Origin: Pseudomonas fluorescens
Lineage (GTDB): Bacteria; Pseudomonadota; Gammaproteobacteria; Pseudomonadales; Pseudomonadaceae
Direction: 5' to 3'
NCBI RefSeq assembly: GCF_902497745.1
Contig: NZ_CABVHJ010000004.1
Span: forward strand, 2,208-66,207
Length of the DNA: 64,000 bases
Part shown: positions 1 to 10,300 of the stretch, in pieces
How positions within the stretch are numbered: the stretch's first letter is position 1
Layout: each line of letters starts with the position of its first letter
Translations under genes and position numbers: made by a program
Notes under the pieces: model-generated
Database searches by the model: none
What the model saw: the letters and a program-made list of their open reading frames with translations, nothing else
Told to the model about the DNA's origin: nothing

Positions 1-381
1 ACAGCACTCACCCCAATACCTCTGGCCCTTTTGCTCAGCATTCACCGGATCCAGATAGAACACCTGATTACGCTCAGCGAATGGCTGGCCGGTCCCCGGA
101 TCGTTACGCGGGACCATCGCAAGCAACGCGGTGTGGCCCGCCTCATTCGGGTACTCCATGTACCAGACCTGCAGCTTCGGATGCGCAGATTGCACCGCAT
201 CAACCAATTCACCCGGCGGCAGTCGAGAGCCCTGCGCAGAGGCAGAATAAAACTCCGGATTCAACCATTCATCCAACTCATGGTTGAACGCCAGAATGCT
301 CCCGGTAATCCCTGCCAGCAGCAAAAACACTGCCGTGGCCAGGCCGATATAACGATGCAACAACACCAAAAACGCACGCAT
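1..381 (-). CDS. PepSY-associated transmembrane protein, partial (C-terminus beyond window)
   Basis: The reading frame begins at an ATG whose first base is 381 and stays open for 127 codons to the window edge, so only the N-terminal part is present. It starts MRAFLVLLHRYIGL, continues into a hydrophobic helix (about residues 10-32) and a motif NHELDEWLNP. This is the usual opening of PepSY-associated TM proteins (PiuB/FoxB type): a cytoplasmic stub, the first membrane helix, then a periplasmic PepSY region. Members sit next to TonB-dependent receptors, and some are thought to help iron release or siderophore handling at the inner membrane. It lies 77 bp downstream of the receptor gene on the same strand, separated by a hairpin, which fits the foxA-foxB arrangement. 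Family assignment is good; substrate is inferred. Confidence 0.8.
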   Translation of the reverse strand, partial: MRAFLVLLHRYIGLATAVFLLLAGITGSILAFNHELDEWLNPEFYSASAQGSRLPPGELVDAVQSAHPKLQVWYMEYPNEAGHTALLAMVPRNDPGTGQPFAERNQVFYLDPVNAEQKGQRYWGECC

Positions 382-404
382 GAGAATTTCCCCACAGAAA
401 CGAC

Positions 405-441
405 AAAGCCAGCCCCTGAACATTCAGGGGCTGGCTTTTTT
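405..441. terminator. Strong hairpin between receptor and PepSY gene
   Basis: Sixteen-base arms (405-420 and 423-438) pair perfectly across a 2-base centre, with an AGCCAGCCCCTGA core. On the plus strand the hairpin is followed by six T residues; on the minus strand, the direction of the receptor gene, only three T residues follow. It may attenuate read-through from the receptor gene into the PepSY gene rather than stop it fully. Confidence 0.65.
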
Positions 442-458
442 ATGCACAGGACAAAGGC

Positions 459-2963
459 CTAGAACTGGTAGCTGACCGTCGCCGCCACGTTGCGCTCTTC
501 ACCCATGTAGCAGAAGTTCAGACTGGCACAGGAGGCGACGTAGGACTCATTGGTCAGGTTGTTCGCATTCAGACGCACATCAACGCCCTTCAAACCGAGC
601 TTGCCCAAGTCGTAGCCAATCGAGGCATCAAACAACGTGTAGGAAGGCACCTTCAAAGTGTTTTCCGCATCCGCCCAGCTATAGCCGACATAACGCACGC
701 CGCCGCCGAGTCGCAGGCCATCGAGTGCTGCGTTGTCGAACTTGTAGTCCGCCCACAACGACGCCATATGACGCGGGGCCTGCGTCGGCGAGTTACCCTT
801 GTTCTCGATTACATCTGTCGACGTACTCAAGGTGCTGACCATCGACTTCGAGTATTCGATATCAGTGAAGGTGTAGGTGCCGAGGATTTTGAGGTTATCG
901 GTCAACTGCATGTGCGCTTCCAGTTCCAGACCCTGAGAGCGGACGGCACCGACCGCGCGATAGAAGTTTTCCTGCGGCAGTTTGGTCGCCAGGTTCTCCT
1001 GATCGATGCGGAACAGCGAGGCGGTGAACAGGTTGTCAGTGCCTGGCGGCTGATACTTCAGGCCGACTTCCCACTGCGTACCGTCGGTAGGTGCCAGAGG
1101 ATTACCGGCGCTGTCGGCATAGGAGTTCGGGTTAAACGATTCGGAGTAGCTGATGTACGGCGCCAAGCCGTTATCGAAGAGGTACAGCGCGCCGGCCCGG
1201 CCAGTGAGTTTGGTGCGGCGATCATTGATCTCTGTGCCAACCGGACGCCCGGCTTCAGCGATACGGTTTTCGTCCGACGTCTCGACCCAGTCCTGACGCA
1301 GACCCAGCGAGAAACGCCACTTGTCCATCTCGATCAGGTCTTGCAGGTAAACCCCGGTCTGCTCCAGACGGCGCAGGTAACTGGTCTCGCCATACATGTC
1401 GATCGCCGAGTTGCCGTACACCGGGTTGAACGCATCGATCGGTGCAAGACCGCCACTGGTCCAGTCGACCACGGTTTTACGCCGCTGATAATCCGCACCC
1501 ATCAGCACCGTGTGTTTGGTTGCACCAGTGAAAAATTCGGCCTGGAGCATGTTGTCGACGATGAACGCATGCAGACGCTCATCCCCTCCGGTGTAATAGC
1601 GGTTCAGCTCGTTGCTGGTCGGTGAGGTCCAGCCGTAGGCGTAGACCTGATCCATGTTCACTTTGGAGTCGAGGTAGCGAAAGTTCTGGCGGGCGGTGAA
1701 GACATCGTTGAAGCGATGTTCAAACTGATAACCGAACGATTGCTGATCACGCGAATAGCCGTCGACGCCCGGCTCGCCTTCGAAGAAGTGCGGCGAAATA
1801 CGGTTGCCGTTGCGCTGATGAATCGTGCCGTCGGCCGGAACGCCACCGTGGTAGCCGCCATCCGGATCGTGTTGCAGGTAAGCCTGCAGCGTCAGCGAGG
1901 TGTTCTCACTGAAATCGATGCTCAGGGTGGGGGCGAGGGCGAAGCGTTTTTCCTTGTTGTGGTCGAACTGCGTGTCGGACTGATCCGTTAACCCGATCAG
2001 ACGATAGGCAATGCGCTTGTCGTCATCGACCGGGCCGCTGAAGTCAAAGCCGACCCCGCGCTGCCCCTGAGTGCCGACCGTTGCTTGTACCTGATGGTAA
2101 GCCTCGTACAAAGGTTTCTTGCTGGTCAGCGCCACCAGACCGCCTGGCGAACTGCGACCGTACAGCACCGACGACGGTCCCTTGAGAATGTCCACGCGTT
2201 CGAGGAAATACGGATCGACCTGCATGGTGCTGTAAGTGCCGCTGTCGCCCATCGACTTGAGGCCGTCGAGGTAGATGTTGTCCACCGAGCCGTCGTTGAA
2301 ACCGCGCATCGCCACATAGTCATAGCGGTGAGTCGCGCCGTACGGGTTGGTCAGCACGCCCGGGGTGTAGCGCATTGTCTGCGAGACAGTCTGCGAGCCC
2401 TGGTCATCCATTTGTTCGCGAGTGACCACGGATACACTTTGCGAGGTTTCCAGCAGCGCAGTACTGGTCTTGGTGGCGATCTGGCTGTGAGTGGCGTTGT
2501 AGCCGTCCATGCTGCCCAATGCGTTACCGAGGGCGAAACCTTTGATATCGGTGGTTGGCAGGGCAAGTGCTTCGCTTTCAGCGAGCGGGCGCAGGATATA
2601 GCTGCTGCCATCCTGACTGACTGCTTCCAGACCGGAGCCACCGAGCAAATGGCTCAGCGCCTGATCGGCGGAATACTCGCCCTGAACGCCCGGCGATTGC
2701 CGGCCTTGAGTCTGCTGCGGAGTCATCGACAACGTGATGCCGGCCTGACGGGCAAACTGATTCAGCGCCTCACCGAGAGGGCCCGCAGCCACGTTGTAGC
2801 GATGGCTGACTTCACTGCCAGCGGGAGTCGCCGCGATGCTCAAAGCAGGCATTACACCGACGCCCAATGCAGTCGAAAACAACGCTGCCCGAATGGCGTG
2901 GCGCAATATGCCCGATTCGGCAGTGAAATTCGGAGAGTTCTTACAGGTGGCGCGGACAGTCAT
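459..2963 (-). CDS. TonB-dependent siderophore receptor with STN signalling domain (FoxA/FiuA-like)
   Basis: Outer-membrane transporter of 834 residues that would take up a ferric hydroxamate-type siderophore and signal through FecR. The order is: signal peptide (about residues 20-45 of this start); STN/secretin-like N-terminal domain (RYNVAAGPLGEALNQFARQAG) that marks transducers; plug domain (SVSVVTREQMDDQG, then RVDILKGPSSVLYG); and a 22-strand barrel ending in an aromatic residue (SYQF). The cysteine pair near the C-terminus (ASCASLNFCYMGEE) is typical of ferrichrome/ferrioxamine receptors such as FhuA, FoxA and FiuA. The frame is open a further 27 codons upstream, but the ATG at 2963 (MTVRATCK) gives the normal family start. 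FecR and FecI genes precede it on the same strand. The exact ligand cannot be read from sequence. Confidence 0.9.
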   Translation of the reverse strand: MTVRATCKNSPNFTAESGILRHAIRAALFSTALGVGVMPALSIAATPAGSEVSHRYNVAAGPLGEALNQFARQAGITLSMTPQQTQGRQSPGVQGEYSADQALSHLLGGSGLEAVSQDGSSYILRPLAESEALALPTTDIKGFALGNALGSMDGYNATHSQIATKTSTALLETSQSVSVVTREQMDDQGSQTVSQTMRYTPGVLTNPYGATHRYDYVAMRGFNDGSVDNIYLDGLKSMGDSGTYSTMQVDPYFLERVDILKGPSSVLYGRSSPGGLVALTSKKPLYEAYHQVQATVGTQGQRGVGFDFSGPVDDDKRIAYRLIGLTDQSDTQFDHNKEKRFALAPTLSIDFSENTSLTLQAYLQHDPDGGYHGGVPADGTIHQRNGNRISPHFFEGEPGVDGYSRDQQSFGYQFEHRFNDVFTARQNFRYLDSKVNMDQVYAYGWTSPTSNELNRYYTGGDERLHAFIVDNMLQAEFFTGATKHTVLMGADYQRRKTVVDWTSGGLAPIDAFNPVYGNSAIDMYGETSYLRRLEQTGVYLQDLIEMDKWRFSLGLRQDWVETSDENRIAEAGRPVGTEINDRRTKLTGRAGALYLFDNGLAPYISYSESFNPNSYADSAGNPLAPTDGTQWEVGLKYQPPGTDNLFTASLFRIDQENLATKLPQENFYRAVGAVRSQGLELEAHMQLTDNLKILGTYTFTDIEYSKSMVSTLSTSTDVIENKGNSPTQAPRHMASLWADYKFDNAALDGLRLGGGVRYVGYSWADAENTLKVPSYTLFDASIGYDLGKLGLKGVDVRLNANNLTNESYVASCASLNFCYMGEERNVAATVSYQF

Positions 2964-3051
2964 TGTAGGTTTCCGTAGGAAGTCGCAAACGCTTGAGTTG
3001 AAGTGCTTACTGACTAAGCCGGACTGACTGCGAAAACCCGCCAAAATAATT

Positions 3052-4053
3052 TCAGACGACGCGCTCCAGCGTCACCCACCAACGCGTGCGATAGCGCAAT
3101 TGCACCGGCAGGGTCTGCGGCAGAATCGCCAGCAGCTTGTCGGTGTCCTCCAGACGGAATACGCCGGACAGTCGCAGATCCGCCACGTCTGACGCGCATT
3201 GCAGAAAACCCTGACGATAACGCGCGACTTCGCTGAGAAAGTCGCCCAGACGCATATTACGTGTGACGATCAAACCGTCGACCCAGGCGCCGGCGTCCAT
3301 ATCCAGCGCCGGCGCGGGACGAATGCGTTGATGATCAATCAGGTAACTTTGCCCGGCGCGCGCCTCGATTGATGTGCCGCCGGCGTGAATCGCCACCAGG
3401 CCATGAGTGACGCTGAGCCGCGTGCAATCACCGTCCTGACGCAGGATGAACCGCGCATCCTGCGGCTGGTAAACACCGTGACGACTTTGCACACTCAGCG
3501 GTCGTTCGAAGGTTGCCCCCTCATCTGCGCCGCCACAGGTGACGATGATCTCGCCGCGAGAGAGTTTGATCAGCCGCTGCTGCGCGGTGTAATCGAGATC
3601 CACCGCACTGGCGGTATTGAGTTCGATCCGTGTGCCATCCGGCAGCTGGAAACCGCGCCGCTCGCCGGTCGCCGTGGCGTAATCGGCACTCCATTGCTGC
3701 CACGCGGCGGTGTCTTTGGCCAGCCATGCGGCAGAGCCCATCAGCAGCGCGCCAGACAACAGCTTCAAGGCCTGTCGCCGACCCAAGCCCTGCGCGCTGC
3801 TTTCCAATGTATTGAACGCCACTTGCGCACCGGGCACCGCACGCAGGTTGTTGCTCAGTTCGGCCTGCAGCGACTGCACGCGTTGCCAGGCCAGTTCATG
3901 CTCGTGGTGTTCGGCGCGCCATTGTTCGCACTGGCGATTCAACCGCGAATTGCCATGGTTATTGCGCAAGCGCAGCAGCCAATGAATGGCTTGTTTGACC
4001 ACTTGTTGCTGTGGCTCGGCCCGGCGACCCAGTGCGATGTTATCCACAGGCAT
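3052..4053 (-). CDS. FecR-family anti-sigma/sigma-regulator
   Basis: Inner-membrane regulator of 333 residues that relays the receptor's ligand signal to the FecI-type sigma factor. The cytoplasmic N-terminal DUF4880-like segment (AIHWLLRLRNN, residues about 18-60) binds the sigma factor. One membrane helix follows (LLSGALLMGSAAWLA, about 95-110), then a periplasmic FecR domain (GERRGFQLPDGTRIELNTAS) and a C-terminal STN-contact region. The ATG at 4053 overlaps the sigma-factor stop as TGATG, so translation is coupled; the longer open frame upstream lies inside the sigma gene. Its stop is about 90 bp before the receptor start, giving the standard sigma-antisigma-receptor unit. Confidence 0.9.
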   Translation of the reverse strand: MPVDNIALGRRAEPQQQVVKQAIHWLLRLRNNHGNSRLNRQCEQWRAEHHEHELAWQRVQSLQAELSNNLRAVPGAQVAFNTLESSAQGLGRRQALKLLSGALLMGSAAWLAKDTAAWQQWSADYATATGERRGFQLPDGTRIELNTASAVDLDYTAQQRLIKLSRGEIIVTCGGADEGATFERPLSVQSRHGVYQPQDARFILRQDGDCTRLSVTHGLVAIHAGGTSIEARAGQSYLIDHQRIRPAPALDMDAGAWVDGLIVTRNMRLGDFLSEVARYRQGFLQCASDVADLRLSGVFRLEDTDKLLAILPQTLPVQLRYRTRWWVTLERVV

Positions 4054-4553
4054 CAGCTTTCGTACCGCAGTACGTAGCAGTGATACAACGCATCGGCGAC
4101 GTAACGTTCCACCGAACGCAACGACAGCCCCATCTGCTCGGCAATCTGCTTGTGGGTCAAACCTTCGCACTGCGCCAGCAGAAACGCCTGACGCACTTTC
4201 GGCTTCAGTCCTTCAAGCATCCGCGCAATGCTCTCCAGCAATTCGATCACCAGCGCCCGGGCTTCGGCACTTGGCGTCTCGGCTTCGGGCAAATGCGCGA
4301 TGGTTTCCAGATAGGCCCGTTCGATTTCTTCGCGGCGCCAATGGTCGATCACCAGCCCGCGAGCGATGGTCCGCAGGAAGGCGCGCGGCGCCTTGAGTTC
4401 GATGCGTTCGGTGCGTTGCAGCAGACGCAGGAAAGTGTCCTGAGCCAGATCCGCCGCATCTGACGCATTACCCAGCCGCGCGCGCAGCCAAGCGTTGAGC
4501 CAGCCGTGATGACTACTGTAAAGCGCCTGTACTGCAAACTCAGGTGAGGACAT
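4053..4553 (-). CDS. FecI-like ECF RNA polymerase sigma factor
   Basis: Iron-starvation extracytoplasmic-function sigma factor of 166 residues. Region 2 is seen in DAADLAQDTFLRLL and APRAFLRTIARGLVIDHWRR. Region 4 carries the helix-turn-helix KQIAEQMGLSLRSVERYV. These are the FecI/PvdS-group signatures. Start chosen is ATG 4553 (MSSPEF); a GTG at 4568 would add five residues and neither has a strong Shine-Dalgarno. It would transcribe the downstream receptor gene when FecR signals that ferric siderophore is bound. A Fur-box-like sequence lies just upstream, so expression is expected only when iron is low. Confidence 0.92.
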   Translation of the reverse strand: MSSPEFAVQALYSSHHGWLNAWLRARLGNASDAADLAQDTFLRLLQRTERIELKAPRAFLRTIARGLVIDHWRREEIERAYLETIAHLPEAETPSAEARALVIELLESIARMLEGLKPKVRQAFLLAQCEGLTHKQIAEQMGLSLRSVERYVADALYHCYVLRYES

Positions 4554-4569
4554 GAACGCGAACGTCACA

Positions 4570-4592
4570 AATGATAATTACTCGCATTGTCA
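4570..4592 (-). promoter_or_regulatory. Fur-box-like operator before the FecI-type gene
   Basis: Read on the minus strand the site contains AATGCGAGTAATTATCATT, close to the 19-bp Fur consensus built from GATAAT/ATTATC repeats, and typical of Pseudomonas fecI-family promoters. It sits 17-40 bp upstream of the sigma-factor start. Repression by Fe-Fur is inferred from the match. Confidence 0.65.
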
Positions 4593-4715
4593 TCAAGGGT
4601 TACGAAATTTGCAACTGCCACCCGAACATCAGCACTGAAAAACTTTGGGGCGAACGCTCTGGCACGCCGTTCGGCGGGAATCCGGCAGAAATGCCATCCA
4701 TTTCCCACTCAGCCC

Positions 4716-4742
4716 TAAGATTTCTCCGACACGTGCCGACAG
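4716..4742 (+). promoter_or_regulatory. FliA (sigma-28) type promoter for the chemoreceptor
   Basis: TAAG (4716-4719), a 15-base spacer, then GCCGACAG (4735-4742). The flagellar sigma-28 consensus is TAAA-N15-GCCGATAA. The site faces the chemoreceptor gene and would give a leader of about 105 bases. Chemoreceptor genes are a classic sigma-28 class. Confidence 0.6.
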
Positions 4743-4857
4743 ACTGGTGAGACATGCGTGCACCAAAGTAGAGCGGCCAGAAGAACGCTGCCTGCGCTGT
4801 ACATGGAATGTTGCATCCGGAACGCATCCCCACTTTTGGCATAAGAAGTCCCATGAA

Positions 4858-6738
4858 ATGAATCTCAAGTTCAGCCATAAAATCCTGTTGGCCGCCTCGG
4901 GCGTCGTGGTCCTGGCGTTCGCGCTGTTCACCCTCTACAACGACTATCTGCAGCGAAACACCATTCGCCAGAACCTCCAGTCCTCCGTACAGCAGGCCGG
5001 TGATCTGACCGCCAGCAGCGTGCAGAACTGGATGAGCGGGCGGATTCTGGTGCTGGAAAACCTCGCGCAGAACGTTGCCCATCAGGGCAAGGACGCCGAC
5101 TTCCCGGGTCTGGTCGATCAACCGGCCTTCACCTCGAATTTCCAGTTCACCTATGTCGGTCAGGCCAACGGTGTGTTCACCCAGCGCCCTGACGCGAAGA
5201 TGCCGGACGGCTATGACCCGCGTCAGCGTCCTTGGTACAAGCAAGCGGTTGTCGCCGACAAAACCATGCTGACGCCGCCGTACATGGCCGCTGTCGGTGG
5301 CCTGGTAGTGACCATCGCCATGCCGGTGAAAAAGAACGGCGAGCTGCTCGGCGTGGTCGGTGGTGACCTGAGCCTGGAAACCCTGGTGAAGATCATCAAC
5401 TCGGTGGACTTCGGTGGCCTCGGCCACGCGTTCCTGGTCAGCGCCGACGGTCAAGTGATTGTCAGTCCGGACAAAGATCAGGTCATGAAAAACCTGAAAG
5501 ACATCTACCCGAACACCAGCGTACGCATCGAGAAGGGCAACCAGAACGTCGTGCTTAACGGCCAGGAACGCATTCTGTCGTTTACCCCGGTCAGCGATCT
5601 GCCGAATGCGCAGTGGTACATCGGTCTGTCGATCGATCGCGATAAAGCCTACGCCGCACTCAGCCAATTCCGCACTTCGGCACTGATCGCAATGTTTGTT
5701 GCTGTGGCTGCGATTGCGCTGCTGCTGAGCCTGTTGATCAACGTGTTGATGCGTCCGCTGACCACCATGGGCCGCGCGATGCAGGACATTGCTCAGGGTG
5801 AAGGCGACCTGACCCGTCGTCTGGTGGTCGAGAGCAAAGACGAGTTCGGTGAATTGGGCAGCGCGTTCAACCAGTTCGTTGAACGGATTCACGCGTCGAT
5901 TTCCGAAGTGTCATCGGCAACCCGTCATGTGCATGACTTGTCGCAACGGGTAATGGCTTCGTCCAATGCCTCGATCGTCGGCTCTGACGAGCAAAGTGCA
6001 CGTACCAACAGCGTCGCTGCGGCGATCAACGAACTGGGTGCCGCTACGCAGGAAATCGCCCGCAACGCCGCCGATGCTTCGCAACATGCCAGCGGCGCGA
6101 GCGAGCAGGCTGATGACGGGCGTCAGGTGGTCGAGCAAACCATTCTGGCGATGACCGAGTTGTCGCAGAAGATCAGCCTGTCGTGCACCCAGATCGAAAC
6201 CCTGAACGCCAGCACCGACAACATCGGCCACATCCTTGATGTGATCAAAGGCATCTCGCAGCAGACCAACCTGTTGGCGCTCAATGCCGCGATCGAAGCC
6301 GCCCGTGCCGGTGAAGCCGGACGTGGTTTTGCCGTGGTGGCGGACGAAGTGCGAAACCTCGCGCACCGCACCCAGGAATCGGCCGAAGAGATCCACAAGA
6401 TGATCACTTCCTTGCAGGTCGGTTCGCGTGAAGCGGTGACCACGATGAATGCCAGTCAGGCCTCCAGCGAGCAGAGCGTGGAAGTGGCCAACCAGGCCGG
6501 TTTGCGTCTGGTCAGCGTGACCCAGCGCATCGGTGAAATCGACGGCATGAACCAGTCGGTGGCAGCGGCCACTGAAGAGCAGACCGCCGTGGTGGAAACC
6601 CTCAACGTCGACGTTAACCAGATCAACCTGCTGAACCAGCAGAGCGTGGCCAACCTCAATGAAACATTGAAGGATTGTGATGCGTTGTCGCAGCAGGCTA
6701 ATCGTCTGAAGCAATTGGTCGACAGCTTCAAGATCTGA
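4858..6738 (+). CDS. Methyl-accepting chemotaxis protein, amino-acid dCache type (PctA/CtaA-like)
   Basis: Membrane chemoreceptor of 626 residues. It has an N-terminal helix (about 8-28), a periplasmic dCache_1 domain (about 35-275), a second membrane helix (about 280-305), HAMP, and a cytoplasmic signalling hairpin whose tip reads [16 protein letters not shown]. The ligand pocket shows the amino-acid motif of the PctA/B/C and CtaA/B/C receptors: Y119, R124, W126, Y127, Y142 and D170 in the order YDPRQRPWY...Y...GGD. It therefore probably senses L-amino acids directly and steers flagella through CheA/CheW. The start at 4858 (MNLKFSHK) was chosen over a frame 71 codons longer because the extension is not protein-like and covers the promoter; AAGAAG lies about 10 bases upstream. 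It is divergent from the iron-uptake genes. Confidence 0.92.
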   Translation: MNLKFSHKILLAASGVVVLAFALFTLYNDYLQRNTIRQNLQSSVQQAGDLTASSVQNWMSGRILVLENLAQNVAHQGKDADFPGLVDQPAFTSNFQFTYVGQANGVFTQRPDAKMPDGYDPRQRPWYKQAVVADKTMLTPPYMAAVGGLVVTIAMPVKKNGELLGVVGGDLSLETLVKIINSVDFGGLGHAFLVSADGQVIVSPDKDQVMKNLKDIYPNTSVRIEKGNQNVVLNGQERILSFTPVSDLPNAQWYIGLSIDRDKAYAALSQFRTSALIAMFVAVAAIALLLSLLINVLMRPLTTMGRAMQDIAQGEGDLTRRLVVESKDEFGELGSAFNQFVERIHASISEVSSATRHVHDLSQRVMASSNASIVGSDEQSARTNSVAAAINELGAATQEIARNAADASQHASGASEQADDGRQVVEQTILAMTELSQKISLSCTQIETLNASTDNIGHILDVIKGISQQTNLLALNAAIEAARAGEAGRGFAVVADEVRNLAHRTQESAEEIHKMITSLQVGSREAVTTMNASQASSEQSVEVANQAGLRLVSVTQRIGEIDGMNQSVAAATEEQTAVVETLNVDVNQINLLNQQSVANLNETLKDCDALSQQANRLKQLVDSFKI

Positions 6739-6753
6739 CCGCGTTATCGTTCA

Positions 6754-6842
6754 TCGCGAGCAGGCTCGCTCCCACAGGATTTTTGGTTGAACACAGCATG
6801 TGTGAACACCCAATACCCTGTGGGAGCGAGCCTGCTCGCGAA
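6754..6842. repeat. REPIN: inverted pair of REP elements
   Basis: A REP copy on the minus strand (6754-6777) and one on the plus strand (6819-6842) face each other around a spacer of about 40 bases. The core is TGTGGGAGCGAGC...GCTCGCGAA. It lies after the chemoreceptor stop, where it may also act as a transcript-end structure. Confidence 0.9.
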
Positions 6843-6874
6843 AGCGGTGGTTCAATCACCGCAAAGCCGAAGCC

Positions 6875-7342
6875 TTAAACAAACAGTCTCAGCACATTCC
6901 CCATCGCATCATCCGCAAACCCCTGCACAAACTCCTTGAACCCCGGCAACGCCTCTTCACCCCCCGAAGCAGGCTCAGCAATGATCGTCCAAGTCGCCCG
7001 AGACTTACCCGCGCCCAGCGATTCGACATTCATCGCCGCCCACAGATTCGCCACCCCCAACGTGTTGTAAATCGTCGTCCAGGTCATGCTCCGCGCCTGC
7101 TCATCGCGGGAGTTGAGTTGTTCGACCACCACGTTGCCATCCTTGAAGCATTTCTTGCGCAGCGAGGACACGCCCTCGCCGATTGTTTCGATGTGCGACA
7201 GCGCCGGAATGAAGCGGTCGAAACCGCCGAAGTGGCCGACCACCGCCCAGACTTGTGCGGCGTCCGCCGGCACTTCTACCGACGACACAATGTGGCAGCC
7301 GTGCGGGTTTTTGATCAGGGTGTCGGGTTGCAGATTGCTCAT
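6875..7342 (-). CDS. mgoD: SRPBCC/polyketide-cyclase-like protein of the mgo/pvf cluster
   Basis: A 155-residue single-domain SRPBCC (START-like helix-grip) protein with no signal peptide. The family binds small hydrophobic ligands in a central cavity. Visible features are VEVPADAAQVWAVVGHFGG at the N-terminus, the central sheet (VVVEQLNSRDE, SMTWTTIYN) and a long C-terminal helix. It is the last gene of the four-gene minus-strand cluster, 23 bp after the NRPS stop, with AAGGAG before its ATG. In the described mangotoxin-regulating mgoBCAD operon (pvfA-D of P. entomophila) the fourth gene is exactly this family. Its step in the pathway is not established. Confidence 0.85.
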   Translation of the reverse strand: MSNLQPDTLIKNPHGCHIVSSVEVPADAAQVWAVVGHFGGFDRFIPALSHIETIGEGVSSLRKKCFKDGNVVVEQLNSRDEQARSMTWTTIYNTLGVANLWAAMNVESLGAGKSRATWTIIAEPASGGEEALPGFKEFVQGFADDAMGNVLRLFV

Positions 7343-7365
7343 GGTGTTGCTCCTTTTTTATTGCT

Positions 7366-10300
7366 TCAGATGAAGTTGATTTGTTTCAGGTAGTCGCAGC
7401 CGCGACGCAGCAACGCCGGGGATTTCTGCGGGTAGTGCGCGCCCATCTGCTGCACGCCGGCTTCAGCGTTGGCGTGACCGATCAACGAGATGTCGCCGAT
7501 GTCTTCTTCAAAGCCGTTGAGGTAGAAACCGAGCACGCCGAACAGCGCGTTGTCGGCGTCGACCCGGCTCAGTTGCTGCTGCCAGTCGGCGACGCTGACC
7601 AGCGCGAATTCGCTGCCGGTTTCGCGGAACGAAGCGACGTAGGCGTCCCAGCTCAGCGGCTCGGGGTTGTGCAGATTGAACACCGCCCGCTCGGGTGAAT
7701 AACGGCTGGCGTGGAAGGCGATGAAACGGGCGAGAAAGTCCACCGGCATCAGGTCGAAGTTCAGCGCGAAGGCCGGCACCTGACCGAGCTGGATCGAGCC
7801 CTTGAGCATCAGCATCAAACGGTTTTTGTGTGGCTGACAAACGCCGCTCAGGCTGTTGAAACTGATGTTGCCGGGCCGGTACAGATTGACCCGTACACCG
7901 CGTTCCCGCGCCCGTTCGAGGATGCGTTCGCCGACCCATTTCGAAAGGTTGTAGCCGTTGCGAATATAGATCGGTGGGGTCGTGGCGGCGGGCAGTTCCA
8001 GCACCCGTCCCGCATCATCGACAGTGCTTGAAGCCGATAGCGTCGAGACAAAATTGAAGACCTTTTTGCTCTGCCCTTCGCACAGGCGCAGCAGCGCGAA
8101 AACCGGCTCGACGTTGTCCGCCGCCAGCGACTCGTAATCGAGGACGTGATTAACGTTGGCAGCGTTGTGCACCAGCGCACCGAACTCGCGATCGAGGTGC
8201 TGATAATCTTCGTCGTTCAGGCCCAGTTGCGGTCGAGAAATATCTGCCGCGTAAACCCGCACACGACTCAGATCCACATGCTCCAGACGGTTTTCCCGCA
8301 GTGAATCGGCAAAGCGCTGCGCAGCTGTTTTTCCGTCGCCATCACGCACCAGACACGCCACTTCGCTGGCGCCCCAACCGAGTAGCGCCTCGACGATGTG
8401 CACGCCGACAAAGCTGTTGGCGCCGGTGACGATGACCTTGTGCACATCGCCCATGCGGCTGATCGGCAGCGGTTCGATGTCCAGCGCACGTTCGGCGTCG
8501 GCCATGGCCTGGGCGCTGAGCACCGCACTGTCATCGGTGCCGCGCACCAGCGTTGCGAGTTTGATGATGGTCGGCAGTTCGATGAAGCGATTGATCGAAA
8601 TGCTGCGGCCGAATTCCTCACGCAAACGCAGCAACATCCGCGACAGCAAAATCGAGTGACCACCAAGATTGAAGAAACTTTCATCGGTGGAAATATCGCT
8701 GTTCGGCAGCTCCAGCAACTCTGCCCAAATTTCCAGCAGCAGCGCTTCGTCGGCATTCGCCGGCAGGCATTTCGGCCCGCTGTCCTGCACGCTCACTGGC
8801 AGTTCCAGCAGTGCTTTGCGATCGACTTTGCCGTTGCTGGCGAACGGCATGCTCGCCAGCTCGGTCCACGCCACCGGTTGCATGTAGTCCGGCAAAAACT
8901 GCCGGGCGTGGGCCTTCAATGCTTCGCGCGCGGTGTCCGATTGCGGCTGGGCGAGGAACGCCAGAATCCGTCGCTGAGTGTCGATCACTACTGCGATTTG
9001 CCGGTACAACTGGCTCTCGCGCAGGCAGCGTTCGATTTCTTCCGGCTCGACCCGGAAGCCGCGAATCTTCACCTGATTGTCGCGCCGTCCGTACAGCTCG
9101 ATACCGTGCTCGCCCCACCTGGCCATGTCGCCGCTGCGGTAGGCGCGCAGCGTTTGGCCGTCCGGCAATTGCAAGGTCAGATAACGCTCGGCGGTCTGCT
9201 GTGGGTTGTTCAGATAACCGAGGCAGACGCCGGGGCCAACGATGAACAATTCGCCGACGGTGTGCTCCGGCACCGGTTGCAAATCGTCATCGAGAATCAG
9301 CACCTGACTGTTGGCAATTGGCGTTCCGAGCGTGCGATTACTGTCGCCCGGTTTGAGCTGGCGCGCGGTGATCAGTACGGTGGCTTCGGTCGGGCCGTAA
9401 AGATTGTGCAGCGTGCCCTGACGGGTCAGTTGCTCGATGACGAATGGCTCGCAGACATCGCCGCCGGTCATCACTTGCACACCTTCCAGTTGCTCCAGCG
9501 GCAGGATGCTCAACAGCGCTGGCGGCAGGAAGGCGTGGGTCAGTTGTCGGCGGCGGATCAGCGCGACCAGTTGCAGCGGATCGCGCCGTTGCGTGTCGTC
9601 GGGCACCACCAGTTCAGCGCCTTCGAGCAGGGTCGGGAAGATGTCGATCAGTGATGAGTCGAAGCTCAGCGATGAGAACTGCAAGACCCGACTTTCTGCC
9701 TGCAACTGCACATAATCGGCATACCACACGGTGAAGTGCGCAAGATTGGCCTGACTGAGCAAAACACCCTTCGGATGCCCGGTGGTGCCCGAGGTGTAGA
9801 GCGCCATGCACGGTGCGTCGAGTTCAGGGCGGCGGCGCATCAGCGGGTGGCTGAGATCTGCCTCGGCGCTGTCGATACAACTGACATCCAGCCCCGCCAT
9901 TGTTGCGCTCAGTGGATGCACGCCATCATGCAGCAACAGCACTGCACCGGCGTTTTGCAAAATGTATTGCTGGCGCTGCAATGGATGGCTCGGCTCCAGC
10001 GGCAAGTACACCGCGCCGCTGCCGAGGATCGCCAGAATCGAGGCGAACAGCGCCGGGCTTTTCGGCAGGCAGACGCCCACCACCCACGGTTGCGGATGTT
10101 GCTCGAGCAAAGGCTGCAAGCGCTGCTGGATCGCGCGACTGTGGGCGTGCAATTGCCGATAGCTGATCGACTGTTCGGCGAGGTGCAGTGCCGGTCGTTC
10201 GGCATGACGGATCAGGCTCTGTTGCAGGCGCTCGATCACTGGGAGCTGCGCCTGCTTCAGCAGCGCCGGATTGGCCGTGTCATTGAGGCGATGGACGTAC

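Noticed and set aside
31..462. Plus-strand frame at the left edge
   Set aside because: Antisense to the PepSY protein gene, which has clear family features on the minus strand.
4600..5892. A 430-codon minus-strand frame opposite the chemoreceptor
   Set aside because: It overlaps a clear MCP gene, with composition typical of an antisense frame in GC-rich DNA and no recognisable domain.
6754..6842. REP pairs as tRNA or Rho-independent terminators
   Set aside because: They recur with the same core at many unrelated gene ends and lack T-runs, so they are repeats first, whatever secondary effect they have.
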